64,000 nucleotides of DNA, from positions 287,590 to 351,589 of the forward strand of contig JAAEAF010000191.1 in NCBI GenBank assembly GCA_011037195.1, in the 5' to 3' direction. The notes under the pieces are model-generated. The model searched no databases. It was given only the letters and a program-made list of their open reading frames with translations, and was not told where the DNA came from. This DNA comes from Triatoma infestans (taxonomy: Eukaryota; Arthropoda; Insecta; Hemiptera; Reduviidae). Both the position numbers and the translations under genes were made by a program. Positions 29,901 through 41,900 of this stretch are shown piece by piece; position 1 is the first letter of the stretch, and every line of letters begins with the position of its first letter.

Positions 29901-32900
29901 ATCTCTAATTAATTTTCTTTGGATGATAGAATAGTTAGTATAATCAACTTTGATAGTACATTAGAGAAAAATATAATCTCACCCCTCTCCTAAAAGTGCC
30001 CTTAAATAGATTTTCCCAGAGAAATGTTTTAAATAACAGTTGTAGCTCTTTGTATGTTTAGTTTATATATAAGAAGTTTCCAGAGAATCGTCGGAGCCAT
30101 TGTGGAGAAAATCACGAAAAAGTGGAAAAAAAAAAAAAAACATTTAGCAAAGTGGTAAAGTAAACGCACTTCCGGTTATCCGTTTTTTTTTTTCAAACTT
30201 GGAATTTCAACAACATATTCAATTCTCATTAACATTATTTAGATGACAGAATTGTCATAATAAACTGAAATAGCACTTTAGATGAAAACCTAATACCGCC
30301 CCACCATCATAACTGCCCTTAAATGACAAATAAAAGTTGTAGCTCTTTGTATATGTAGTTGATGTGCCAAGTTTGAAGAAAATCGTTGGAGCTATTTTTT
30401 GGAGGGAAGAACGCAAAAAAAGTAGAGAAAACAATTAGTAAAGTAGTACTTCCGGTTGATGAATTTTGACAAATAACGTACTGTCAGATCCCATTGTGAT
30501 AACTAAACGGAATATCAAGTTTCAATTTCCTACGGTTTTTCGTTATTGAGCTATGCTGTTCACATACACACACACATACAGACCATGTGCTAAAAACCAC
30601 TTTTTTTGGACTCAGGGGGCCTCAAAAAACGGATATTTCCGGTGAAAACTCGTTATCGAAAATTTGACACGATTACAATACTTCCTCTTACTAGGAGTAA
30701 GAGAAAGTCAAAAGTTTATCGCTTACATTTGCAATATTAGTTTTTTAGAATCATATCCAAACTTTAAGAGAAATTGAGTTTACATTGTGTACATGTACTC
30801 TGTACAAAAAAAAAAAATGTTTGTTAGCCGAATAGTTGGTATGTTTGTATTTCTTTGTTTTAACCAAATATATTTCAAAAAACGTAAAATAGCAAGAATT
30901 TCAAACTTGGTCTTCCGAGTTTAGGAACAATCATCACTTTCGACACGAACAATTTTTTTTTATTGAAAAAATATATTTTACGAAGTTCAAAGGATGTTGG
31001 ACATTTGAGTTTCCAATGTTATTGGGTTTTGTTCAATGTTAATAGTGCTTTCTTCTGGACTATAATATTGTAACGTTTTTCCCTCTAAACTAGCTACTGC
31101 AACTAGTTTTAAGTGGGTTCGTATAGATAAAATACTCTAAACTTCAATAAAGAAAACACCAATTTATTGTTTTACACAATAAATTACAAAATTAATAATA
31201 TATAATTCACAGTTTAAACCACAAAAATTCACTTTGTTCACTTTTTATACACTTTTCACAAACTAGTGACTTCGTTTGTAAGTGGAAACTCTCTCAACTC
31301 ATACCGGTGGGGAATATTCTAGAACTTCTTCGATTCCTTCCCATAACTAAAGCGCCGCCAGCGTTCCCAGCGGCCACTAGGAGAACTTGAGGTTCCTATT
31401 TCCTCTCCTAGATGGCACCACTGGCTGCGTTACAATATAATTACTTCAAGTATTACATTACTTAAACCTGGTTTGATACATGTTTCTCCTGATGCCATGC
31501 TCCCTAATCACTTTATCCACCCCCACCCCTAAATTCTGTATTTTTTTTTTTTTTTCAACTTCTACCTCTTTTTACAGGTAAGTTTACTTCCTTAGGCTCA
31601 TGCGCGTATTACATGAATTCAAATATATGAAAATGGTGGTTTGTTCAATTAAATTGTCAAATAAATAAATAATAATAATTAATTGTGCAAGATTCAGATT
31701 TAGATAAAAAAATTAAGAAAGTTTTCATGCATACTTTCTATAGTCACGCAAATTCCCTTTCAATTACATTATAATAATTAAAAAAAAAAAAAAATCAATA
31801 TACTTTTGGTAATTTTATGTTAATTTCAGTTTTTTTAGCATTTAATATTTTGTCTCTTATTATTATTATTATTATCCTTTTTTGACTTTCTCTTACTCCT
31901 AGTAAGAGGAAGTATTGTAATCGTGTCAAATTTTCGAAATCGAATTTTCGCCGGAAATATCCGTTTTGTGGTCCCCTGAGTCCAAAAAAGTGGTGTTTAC
32001 CAAATGGTGTGTGTGTGTGTGTGTATGTGAATAGCATAGCTCAAAAACGAAAAACCGTAGAAAGTTGAAACTGATATTCCGTTTAGGTATCACCATGGCA
32101 TCTGACAGTGGGTCATCTGTCAAAATGCCCAACCGAAGAAGTACCACTTTACTTGTGGCTTTTTTATTTTTGGTTTTTTTTTCTCAAAAATGGCTCCGAC
32201 GATTTTCTTTAAACTTGGAAAATCAACCACACATTACGAGAGCTACAACTTTTATTTGAAACTTTTCTCCGGGAAAATTCATGAAGGGCACTTTATGGGG
32301 GAGGGGGGGGTTAGGTTTTTATCTAAAGTGCTATTTCAGTTTATTAGACAATTCTGTCATCTAAATAATGTTAATTAGAATTATATTTTGTTGAAATTCC
32401 GAGATTGAAAAAAATCGGATGACCGGAAGTGCGTTTACTTTACCACTTCGTTTACTAAATGATTTTTCCACTTTTTCGCGATTTTCTCCAAAATAGCTCC
32501 GGCGATTTTCTTGAAACGTAATAATAAACTAAACATACAATGGTCTACAACTTTTATTTAAAACATTACTCTAGGAAAATTCATTTAATGGCACTTTTCT
32601 GGGAGGGGAGGGTTATGTTTTTCTCTAAAGTGCAATCATAGTTGATTATACAATTCTATCATCCAAACAAAATTGATTACAAATAAATAGATGGCCAAAA
32701 TTCCGAGTTTCAAGAAAATAAGTAAACCGGAAGTGTGCTTTTACTAGACGGTTTTTCCAGTTTTCGTCGAATTTCATTAAATTTGGTACACAAACTATAA
32801 TATTTGTCAATTATAATTGTGGGAACTGGAATAAGAAAGAGTGTTTCACACTAGATTTTTTTGGTTATATTTATGTTAACATTATTGTATAGAAATGTAT

Positions 32901-35900
32901 AAATCTTCTTCTTTTTTTTTCATAGTAGAAAGTGCTAGCCCAAAAAGTGAATCATCCACTGTTATACCACCAAGGCAAGATGCAACTACCGGAAGAATAG
33001 ATATTCCAAGGCAAGTACCAAGAGAGATATCAGTAGAACAACAACCACAGCAATCTGAAGAAGTAGATGAACAAACAGCTGAGGAACAACAAGATTATCA
33101 AAACAAGGAAGCTATCACAGAGACGACTGTACCACAATGTACACTACAAAGATATGACATAATGAAGGTTAATATACTCATTTTACTATTTGGTCATACT
33201 GAATTAATTAATAAACAAAATAAAAAAATTTTAACTAATTAGATTTAAACTAAAAATTATTTATTAAATAAAACAACTAAATATATCGCTTTGTATATTT
33301 CCGTAGGCGTAACATTTGTTTAGTTTTTTTTAATTTTCATTAATTATCTTTTGTCTAGCTATTTCTTTGTTTTTTTTATACAACGAATAATTAATCTAGA
33401 TGAATTCTAATAGAGACTTTTCAAAACAAGTTTCTTTTTTTTTTTGTTAAAAAAAACAAAAAAAGAAAAGTTACATAATTTATAAGAAACAATTAATTAT
33501 TCACGCCCACATCATACTGAAATTTATTCTGTTCCATTTTCTTAATAAATACATCAGTATTGTTTTCATTATTTTCAAAAGGATTTTAGACAAGTTCCAA
33601 CTCAACATTTTTTTTCTGAAACTCAAATAGATGGAGAAAATATAAATCATAACGCCCCCAGCCCTTATGTCCTAAGGCGAATTAGCTGTTATCAGGTCAA
33701 AAATTTTGTTAATATTTGGTGAATGCAAACTACAAACTATTTCTCAAAATCAGTTTTTAAAGGTCAGAGAGACATAAATTATTTAAACTGATTGATACTC
33801 CAGCGATATGTCATTTGCAACTATTACTTCGGCTAAAAAGAAATAACCACAATACTAAATTATGTTATAACCAGAGATGTTTTCCATGTAGGCTGTTTCA
33901 TTTGTACAAACAGAAAAATTATTCATATATTGTACGTATATAGTACTATATATTGTACGTATTCAAGTAATGCCATAACCATAATACTGTAAGAAAAACG
34001 CAACCAAAACTTGTATTTAAAGCGTACAATTTAGACAAAAATTTGGTTGAAAAGTCAAATGGTTACGATCGAAAAGTTAGAACTTTTTCCTTGATAACCT
34101 ACTTCATTTTGTGGCATCTCACTCACCCATCTAACTGGGATGTCATCCACCAGTTTTCGACTGTTCACCCATCTTTGTTCACGATGTTCTTGATAAATGG
34201 CGTAAGTAATAGGATCCAAAGAGAGGGATCCATAGCAGAGATCCCACCCCTGCCACCAATATAATGGGTATGATGAAGGAGAGAAACTGGTTTGGTTTAG
34301 ATTAATAAACTAGATATGACTGAACACTGTATATTGTAAAAAGTGACACTGACTGCCTGGACTTTACACTAGAATGGTAGAGTATGGTAGAGTGGTAAAG
34401 AGTAAGGTAGATGACACGTTGTGACTGCCAAGTGAACTCTGCTATATATCCCTCGTATATCTCCAGTCGCTGTATTTAAGCAGTTTCTAGAGAGTGGTCC
34501 TGTCACTTTTGTGTGTGTGTCTCTCTCTCTCTCTCTCTCTGCTATGGATCCCTCTCTTAGGATCCTATTACAGCGTAAAATGATGCGACTGCACAAGGCA
34601 ATATCAGTTTTCATACACACTATAATGGGTATGAGAAGGAGAGAAATGGGTTTAAGAAATAAATAAACTGGAAATAATGCTAAACACAAATCAACAGGAC
34701 TTTACACGAAATATAGAAATTGGTAGGAAAACACGAATATAGAGATTTAGAGTGAGTAAAGAGAAAGATAGTAGTTGGTTGCTGACGCGTTGTAACTGCT
34801 GCATAAACTGTTGAAAGATTTCTCTAAGGGCTTGTGCAGCCGAATTTGAACAGAGTCATCCACTCTAGTCTGGCCTAAGTAGCGAGTGAGACTCTCAATT
34901 TTTTGTGTGTGTCTCTCTCTCTCCGCTTTAGATCTCTTTTTCGGGTGACCAAACTCGCTGAGGGTTGCAAAATTGGTTTTTCCTTTGTATCTTGCAGGGT
35001 TTCAGTTTAAGTTTTCTTGATTACATTTTGTTTATGATAACATTTTGTTTTCACAGTGTTGACCAGTTCAGATCAACTTAATCCGTCTTAACTGAATGGA
35101 GTTTGTGTTTTTTTATCTATGATTCCCATCGCCTTCAGTTTACTTAAGGTTTAGTTCTTTAAAATATACGAGTTACCTTTCCTGCTTGTTCAGTAATCTT
35201 AAAGAGCTAAGTTTAATCTATGCAGGTTGAGATATATCTTGAACGTGTGTATTGCATTGTATCGTTGTTTCGGATATTGGACATTCCGGTCGGAGGAAGG
35301 CATTAATAATCCAATTCATGCAATGTACAAGATACAGCTATAGTAAGATCTGGAATTCACAGTTTGGCAAGTGCAGCTCCATGTGCGTTTTCAAAGAATG
35401 AAAGATTTGGAGGTCATTCTATTATTAAATTTCTTAAAAAAGGAGGAGGAGGGAGGATTTCTGTATGGGAAATAATTATAGATTGTAATGAATGGCATTA
35501 TTCATTATTTAATCTTGAGGATTGAAAAAATTAGTCCACAAATGAAAAGAACCAAGATACTGCTAATGAGCATTTTTCTGAGGTGATTCTCCGAGTTGAA
35601 ATATATACCTGTATTTCATCGTGGCCTGCTTGCTAACAGCATTGCAAGTATAATTACAATCATTTAGAACATTTTCTCAGGTGCTTAAAATAGCAAGCAT
35701 TCCTTTAATTTTTTTGCCCTACTGTTTTTAAATCCTTTGCGATTTTAAGAAATGTAAATATTTTATTTATTTATTTTTCAATTATTATTATTATTAGATA
35801 CCAAAGTATTTGATCACCATTTTGAGTTAGTTCCTCCCATTCGCCATGATTTAGGAGCTCTACCTTATTAGCTCGAACGCGTGAATACTAACTCTAGAAA

Positions 35901-38900
35901 GTAGCTAGTATTAGACCATGAAAAAGTAAATAATTTTTCAACAGAACCATGGCAAAACTCACCCTTATTTACAGTTGATTTTAAAAATCAACTAGACGTT
36001 AAATTATTAGACTTTACCACCTTCGCTTAATGATCTTAATGCCGCAGTTTGCTTGTTTTTGTCTTTTGAAGTATGATCGAGTGGGGAAAGCAAAAAAAAA
36101 TGTATTAACTACTTGTTACAATATTTTGAACAACTTCTTGGTCTTTATTAGGGGTTCAAATATATTAAATGTTTTCAGTTGTCTGATGATTATGCATAAA
36201 AACAGAAAATTATTCAAATATTGTACGTACATAGTTCGTTTCCATAGCAATACCATAACCATAATACTGTAAGAAAAACGCAACAAAAACTGTATTTAAA
36301 GCTTTCATAAAGACAGAAATTTGGTCGGTCAGAAAGTCAAATGGTTACGATTCAAAAGTCATAACATTTTGGTATTTTATCCATCGTAGCATGCATGTTG
36401 GCTTTATTCCTGACCGGTTTCGGATTTTCATCCATCATCAGAGCAAATTCACCAAGTTCGTGTAGAGAGTTCACTTTAACGAAATGTTTCTGTTCGACTC
36501 ACACTTGTTGGTTGTGTATATAGGAAGGTAGGATAACCTTGTAACCTTCCCACTGTTGGTAAGATACAACCAACAAGTGTGAGTCTAACAGAAACATTTC
36601 GTTGATGTGAACACTCTACATGAACTTGGTGAATTTGATCTGACAATGGATGAAAAAATCCGAAACGGGTCAGGAACAAAACCAATATGCATGCTACGAC
36701 GGATAAAATACCGGATGTTATCCAGCATTTTCAGAACCTCCCACATTTTCAGAACTTTTTCCTTGATGGCCTACTTCATTTTGTGGCTTCTCACCACCCA
36801 TCTAAGTGATGATGGGCTAGGTTTCAAGCATTCGCCCATCGTCTTGATAAACGGTGGGCGCTAGTCGAATAGCAAAATGCAAAGTCAAGTTACTCACTTC
36901 TGATCATTGAATGCAGGCCCAAACTATTCATTTATTCCTACATCATTACCATGACCCAAAGAGTGAGATTCATATGATAGAAAAAAACTGCCTACATCTC
37001 GAACATTGATAGTTAAGTGAGTGAAATATGACTTTTAAAAATAAATTCTGGATAACGCATACATTTTTATTAAAGCCCAATATTCTGGAATGTATAAAAA
37101 TTTCGATTTTTACTAACTAAGTCAATAGTTTTACTTTTGGGACTATTATAATAGTTATTTAAAAATAAAAATCTATTCTCTATTTTAGGACAATCTATTA
37201 AAGCAATCAAAGAGTACAAGCGAAGAAAGGATACGCACTGGTAAGGAATATATAGTCAGCACTATGTTCACATATTATGATCTGAATGGTGATGATCATT
37301 TAGATAAAGCTGAGCTTCAAAAGGTTTGTATTAAGAATTATTGAATGAAGATACTAATTTTTATCATTAAGAAACTTAAGTAATTTATATTGTCTAAATT
37401 TCGTCTTTTTCCTTACTTAAAGTTACACAGAAACTTTCTAGTTGTCTAGAAAACAGTTGTCAGTAATTCCTTAAAGTTACTTGGAAATATAATGTGCTTT
37501 AGTTTGGCCTAACCATAGTTCACCAGGAGTTTAAGGAATTTCAATTAATAGGAATGTAAACCTCTACGAGTGTTAATTGTTTTGTGTGGTTAAATTTGTC
37601 AGTTAATTGCTTATTGTTGTTCAGTACAAACTGTACACATTTTAATTATTTATATACATATTGTACAAATCTGACATTTGTTTAAAACTTATTAATTGAT
37701 AATATATTTAGCTGAAGTTAGTGCTATCTTTCAGCTTTGCGTAAGATAAACTATATGATTTACTAAAACCAAATAGTACGCGTTTCAAAATATTCCCTTT
37801 TTTTGCTTTCTTATTTATTTTTTTCTATGGCCTAAGTGATGGCTGGTGAATGTTGAGAGTGGAGGTTCGCAAAAAAAAAAAAATTAAAAATAAAAATGTA
37901 ACTTAGTTTCATATCGACATTATTTCGGATAATTAGAACAATGCCCAAAAATTGTCAGTAAAATTAGTATCATTGCTTTTTGATTGTAGTATAAAAAATT
38001 TTCTTTTTATTAATTATTAAGCAATATCGCTGTTCGGATGTTCTAAATTAAATAACAGCAAGAGATTCAGCAAGAAGCTGTGCTTACAGTGGAAATCGAT
38101 AAAAATTGTGGTATCATATCGGACTCCTACGACAAATTTTACACATTAATTTTGATCAGAGACATTTTCCGTGGTAGTAGCCTGCTTCATGCGTGGTTCA
38201 CACTGAGTGTGAAAACAAAGTTTACTCTGTACAAGTCTGTGTTGTCATACTGTCTGAATAAAACGCATCCTGAAGATGGGCGAACGCCCGAAACCGGTCG
38301 ATAACCACAAAATGAAGCAGGCTACCTCGGAAAAAGTCTCTGATGCTTTCCAGCTCTGCGGAACCAACCATCACAACAACATTAATTTTGAGTTTCAATA
38401 AATTATTTTATTGGTACAAAAAATGTCGAACAATATAAATTTAATTGTTGTGGTTGGTTCCACGAGCGCTGGAAAGCATCAGAGATATTTTCCGTGATAG
38501 CCTGCTTCTTTTTCTGGTCATCGACCAGTTTCGGGAGTTCGCCCATCTTCAGGATGCGTTTGTCAAACAGTATGATAACACAGAATTGCACAGAGCAAAT
38601 TCAATTTACACATTGACTGGTCTTTTAAATGTATTTGTTAAATGCCTAGCTAGGTCAAGAGCAGGTCTGTGCAAGTCTGTGCAAGAGAGGGTTATGGGTA
38701 CCTGAGTGGGCAGTAACTAATTATCCTTACTGCCTTACTATTACATTTATTTATTTATAACAGCGCGAAATAACACTGTGTCAGCCTTGGGCTGCTGTGA
38801 AATAGTCACTGACAAGGCATGTAAAAAAACCTACATTTAGGTGTACACGCGTGCGTGGATGGCGTGTGTGAATTGTAAAGGTGGAATGCGAAATATTTTA

Positions 38901-41900
38901 GTGTCATCAAACAACCTGCTTATATATATTGATTGATTGTTTTATTTGTTTCGATTATTTTGTTTAACAAAACAAAATATTATTCTTTTTTTGTCAGTGT
39001 GACTATTTCACAGCAGCCCACGGCTGACGCACTGTTATTTCGCGATGTTATAAATAAATAAATAACTATAATAGTAAGATAGTATGGATATTTAATTGTA
39101 AAAGTGAATCGCCCACAAACAACGGAGTTTAAGATGTAGAGCCCCACCACATTTTGGATGGTTTCATTTTAAGAAAAATATGCCCCTCTAAAGACCCAAA
39201 CATGTGTTCTTTTCCCAGTCAGGTACCATCACTCTCCATCTCTTGACCTAGTTACGCATTTAACAAATACATTTAAAAGATCAGTTAGTGTATAAACTGA
39301 GTTTGCTCTGTGCAATTCTGTATTATCACACTGTTTGACAAACGCATCCTGAAGATGGGCGAACGCCCGAAACCGGTTGTTGACCAAAAAAAGAAGCAGG
39401 CTATCACGGAAAATATCTCTGAATTTAAATATAAATTAAATAGTTAACTTTAATTGTAAAATATAGATTTATGCGAAAAGCAAAACAATCATTGCCGTAT
39501 CAGAGATATTTCCCGTGACAGCCTGCTTCTTTTTGTGGTCATCGACCGACTTTGGGCGTTCGCCTATCATTAGGATGCGTTTGGCAAACAGTGTGATAAC
39601 ATAGATTAGCACAGAGCAAATTTAGTTTATACACTCAGAAACTTACTGTATCCTGATGATGGACGAACGCCCGAAACCGGTCGATGACCACAAAAAGAAG
39701 CAGGCTGTCACGGGAAATATCTTTGATGCTTTCCAGCTCTGCAGAACCAACCACAACAATCAATGTTGCAATTTTTTTTATTCTTATTTTTTGTTTGGCT
39801 TTAAAGTCTATATTTATTTATTTATTTTTTACTTTAAAAATTGTTTGTTAGTTCACTATTTTTGTACTTTTCTTTTCTTCCTTTATATTTTCGTTTTTTT
39901 TTTTTTTTTAAGGAAAAACATAAATTATAAAGAAATAGATAAAATATGATATTGATTACGCTTTTCTTTTTCTTTTTTAACATTCAATACATTATTAAAA
40001 TGACATATAGAAATGTCAAATACCATTTTCTGTAGAAAATCTATGGTACAAAGCCTTAGAACCGTACAAACACACGTCCGTATGTAAGTCCCTTAGGTGG
40101 GAAGTGAAGTTGATTGATGCCCAACGGGTATACATTATGTATTCAATGTAAGGAGCAATATTATATATATATATAGTAAATATGTTATACATATATATAT
40201 ATATATATTCTCACTATATGTCTGTTCACAACAGATCTCGGATCAAGAACATCTGAACGAGTTATCTGAAGGTTGTTCCCTTGGTGATATGCTGAAATAT
40301 GATGATAGTGATAAAGACAACCTACTTTCTGTTAATGAATTCTATTCTGCCTTCAGTAAGTTATACAGTAAGTTTCTAAATCATACATATAATAATCATG
40401 TATTAAATAAAGGTAAACTGCTTGTCTGCATGCTTATAGATTTAGTGGGATAACTATTTTCAATTAAATGCATAACTTTCTTTATTTAATTGTTTTTTAA
40501 ATTCATTTAAGATTTCACAATATTTTTATTAACCCTTCCATTATTCAATGGTATTTGTTTTTCTTCATTATTTGCTCGCAAGGGGTATCTGTTGCATGCA
40601 GTTACTTGGGGAGTAGCGCCTCCCACGGGTTATCACAGCTAAGTACTCCATGCACTCCGTCAGAACAGTACAGAATACACTTACACTACATACACTCTAT
40701 TGGCGAAAGCCTAGGGAGAAAGAAGGGATTAGCTCTGTGTTAGCGCGCTGGATTGGCAACGCGGAGGTTCCGGGTTCGAATCCAGCATGCTGCTCTTAGA
40801 TATTTTCTTCCTAGAAGCCTCTACAACTCACTGCCCAATGATGGGCAGTGTTGTCTGTAGCTAGAGAACGCTGCTTGGAGGCCGGCTCTGCATTGGAGAA
40901 GGCTCCGGTGGGCACAATAGATCTTTCAGGTCACAGTGCAATAATCCCCTGCAACCTTTCTTCATTATTGTCTCATTTATCTTTTCTTTATTTACAATTT
41001 ATTATATGGTAAACAATCTTTATTTTAATTTTTGTAATTGTGTTAAAACTCGCAATACAACTAGCGCCTTTAATTAGAAGCAGAGTTTACTAGAATGAAG
41101 TCTGTAACAGACTTTTTCAAGAATTTCTTAGAATATTACGGTATAACAAAAACTCTCTGCGTTTCTTTCTGTGAGTTTAAACCTTTAACTGTTAAATGCA
41201 TATACATTTGTGCGTTACTAGTATTCCCTAACATCCTAAAATCATATATATGTGCTTGTTTCTGGTCTGTCTCTCTTCCCTTTACATGTACCTATTTGTT
41301 TCTATTTTCTCATCTCATTCCTCAACATCAACTTATCCTATTATTTATTTATTTATTTATTTTTATTAGTAATACTTTTTCTTAAGAATGTTTTTACAGC
41401 TAGATCTCATTGAAATCACCCCTTTCCTTTGACGAAAAAACTTTGCACATTATTCTAATATTCCTCATTCATTCTCTGTTGGAAAAGGATGTAAAGAATT
41501 TCAAAGTTACAATTAAATTAAATTGTTTTCAAAGTTAGGATTATAAACTTTAAACAAAAATTTGCTTTATTTCATAAATAAATTATAATAATAATTATTG
41601 ACGTAGAACTTAGTTTATTTTGTAATCCTTTCTTAATTAAAAATAAAAAATCTGGTGTGAAACACTCACACAACTTTCTCTTACTCCAGTTCTCAAGATT
41701 ATAATTGATAAATTTTATAGTTTGTGTAACAAAATTTAATGAAATTCGACGAAAACTGAAAAAACTGTTCGATATATTTTTCGTTTCTGCGATAGCCAAG
41801 TCCCGTTATCTATAGTTTCACTCCCAACCTCTCATTCAAATCCACTTATCCAAGCGTTCCCCTCTACCTCATTACGACAAATAGGACTTTTGGCCGGAAT

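Larger units (their letters stand above)
14134..32925. other. Intron 2 (18.8 kb), repeat-rich
   Basis: Holds a SINE, LINE pieces, a Jockey-type reverse transcriptase with a nested insert, a solo LTR and six copies of the ~1 kb Helentron-like repeat, all listed separately. Between 14134-15734, 16560-19060, 19970-20890, 22880-23530, 24520-25150, 26325-26830, 29030-29720 and 30710-31065 I see AT-rich sequence with no supported gene. Weak, diverged traces of the ~1 kb repeat may lie at about 20690-20760, 29600-29710 and 30740-30960. Confidence 0.7.
36196..36860. repeat. Dispersed repeat, copy split by palindromic element
   Basis: The flanks (36196-36365 and about 36750-36860) match the continuous copy at 33918-34262. 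The intervening ~385 bases hold the palindrome described separately. Confidence 0.65.
33168..37188. other. Intron 3 (4.0 kb)
   Basis: Contains two related dispersed repeat copies (33918-34262 and 36196-36860), the second split by a hammerhead-bearing palindrome, and a CT-rich repeat block at about 34200-34960. About 33168-33917, 34960-36195 and 36860-37188 hold only AT-rich sequence without a supported gene. Confidence 0.7.
38452..39421. mobile_element. Palindromic hammerhead repeat, family 1, long copy
   Basis: Inverted arms of about 300 bases or more run from GAAAGCATCAGAGATATTTT and its inverse near 39400. They carry hammerhead motifs on opposite strands (38519-38556 minus, 39345-39382 plus). 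The arms continue through matching GCTCTGTGCAA, CTAGGTCAAGAG and AACATGTGTTC-type blocks. The centre contains a second, unrelated inverted repeat (38742-39064). Confidence 0.75.
37324..40234. other. Intron 4 (2.9 kb) with a cluster of hammerhead palindromes
   Basis: About 37324-38040 is plain AT-rich sequence. From 38150 to 39745 it is almost entirely three adjacent palindromic repeats. About 39760-40234 is AT-rich with an (AT)n tract around 40160-40209 just before the acceptor. Confidence 0.7.

Noticed and set aside
40720..40800. Working tRNA gene
   Set aside because: A and B boxes are present, but the acceptor stem does not close and the same sequence recurs as a SINE with a shared body.
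41095..41385. 96-codon hydrophobic open frame
   Set aside because: Composition follows T-rich sequence; no signal peptide context, splice partner or repeat similarity supports a gene.
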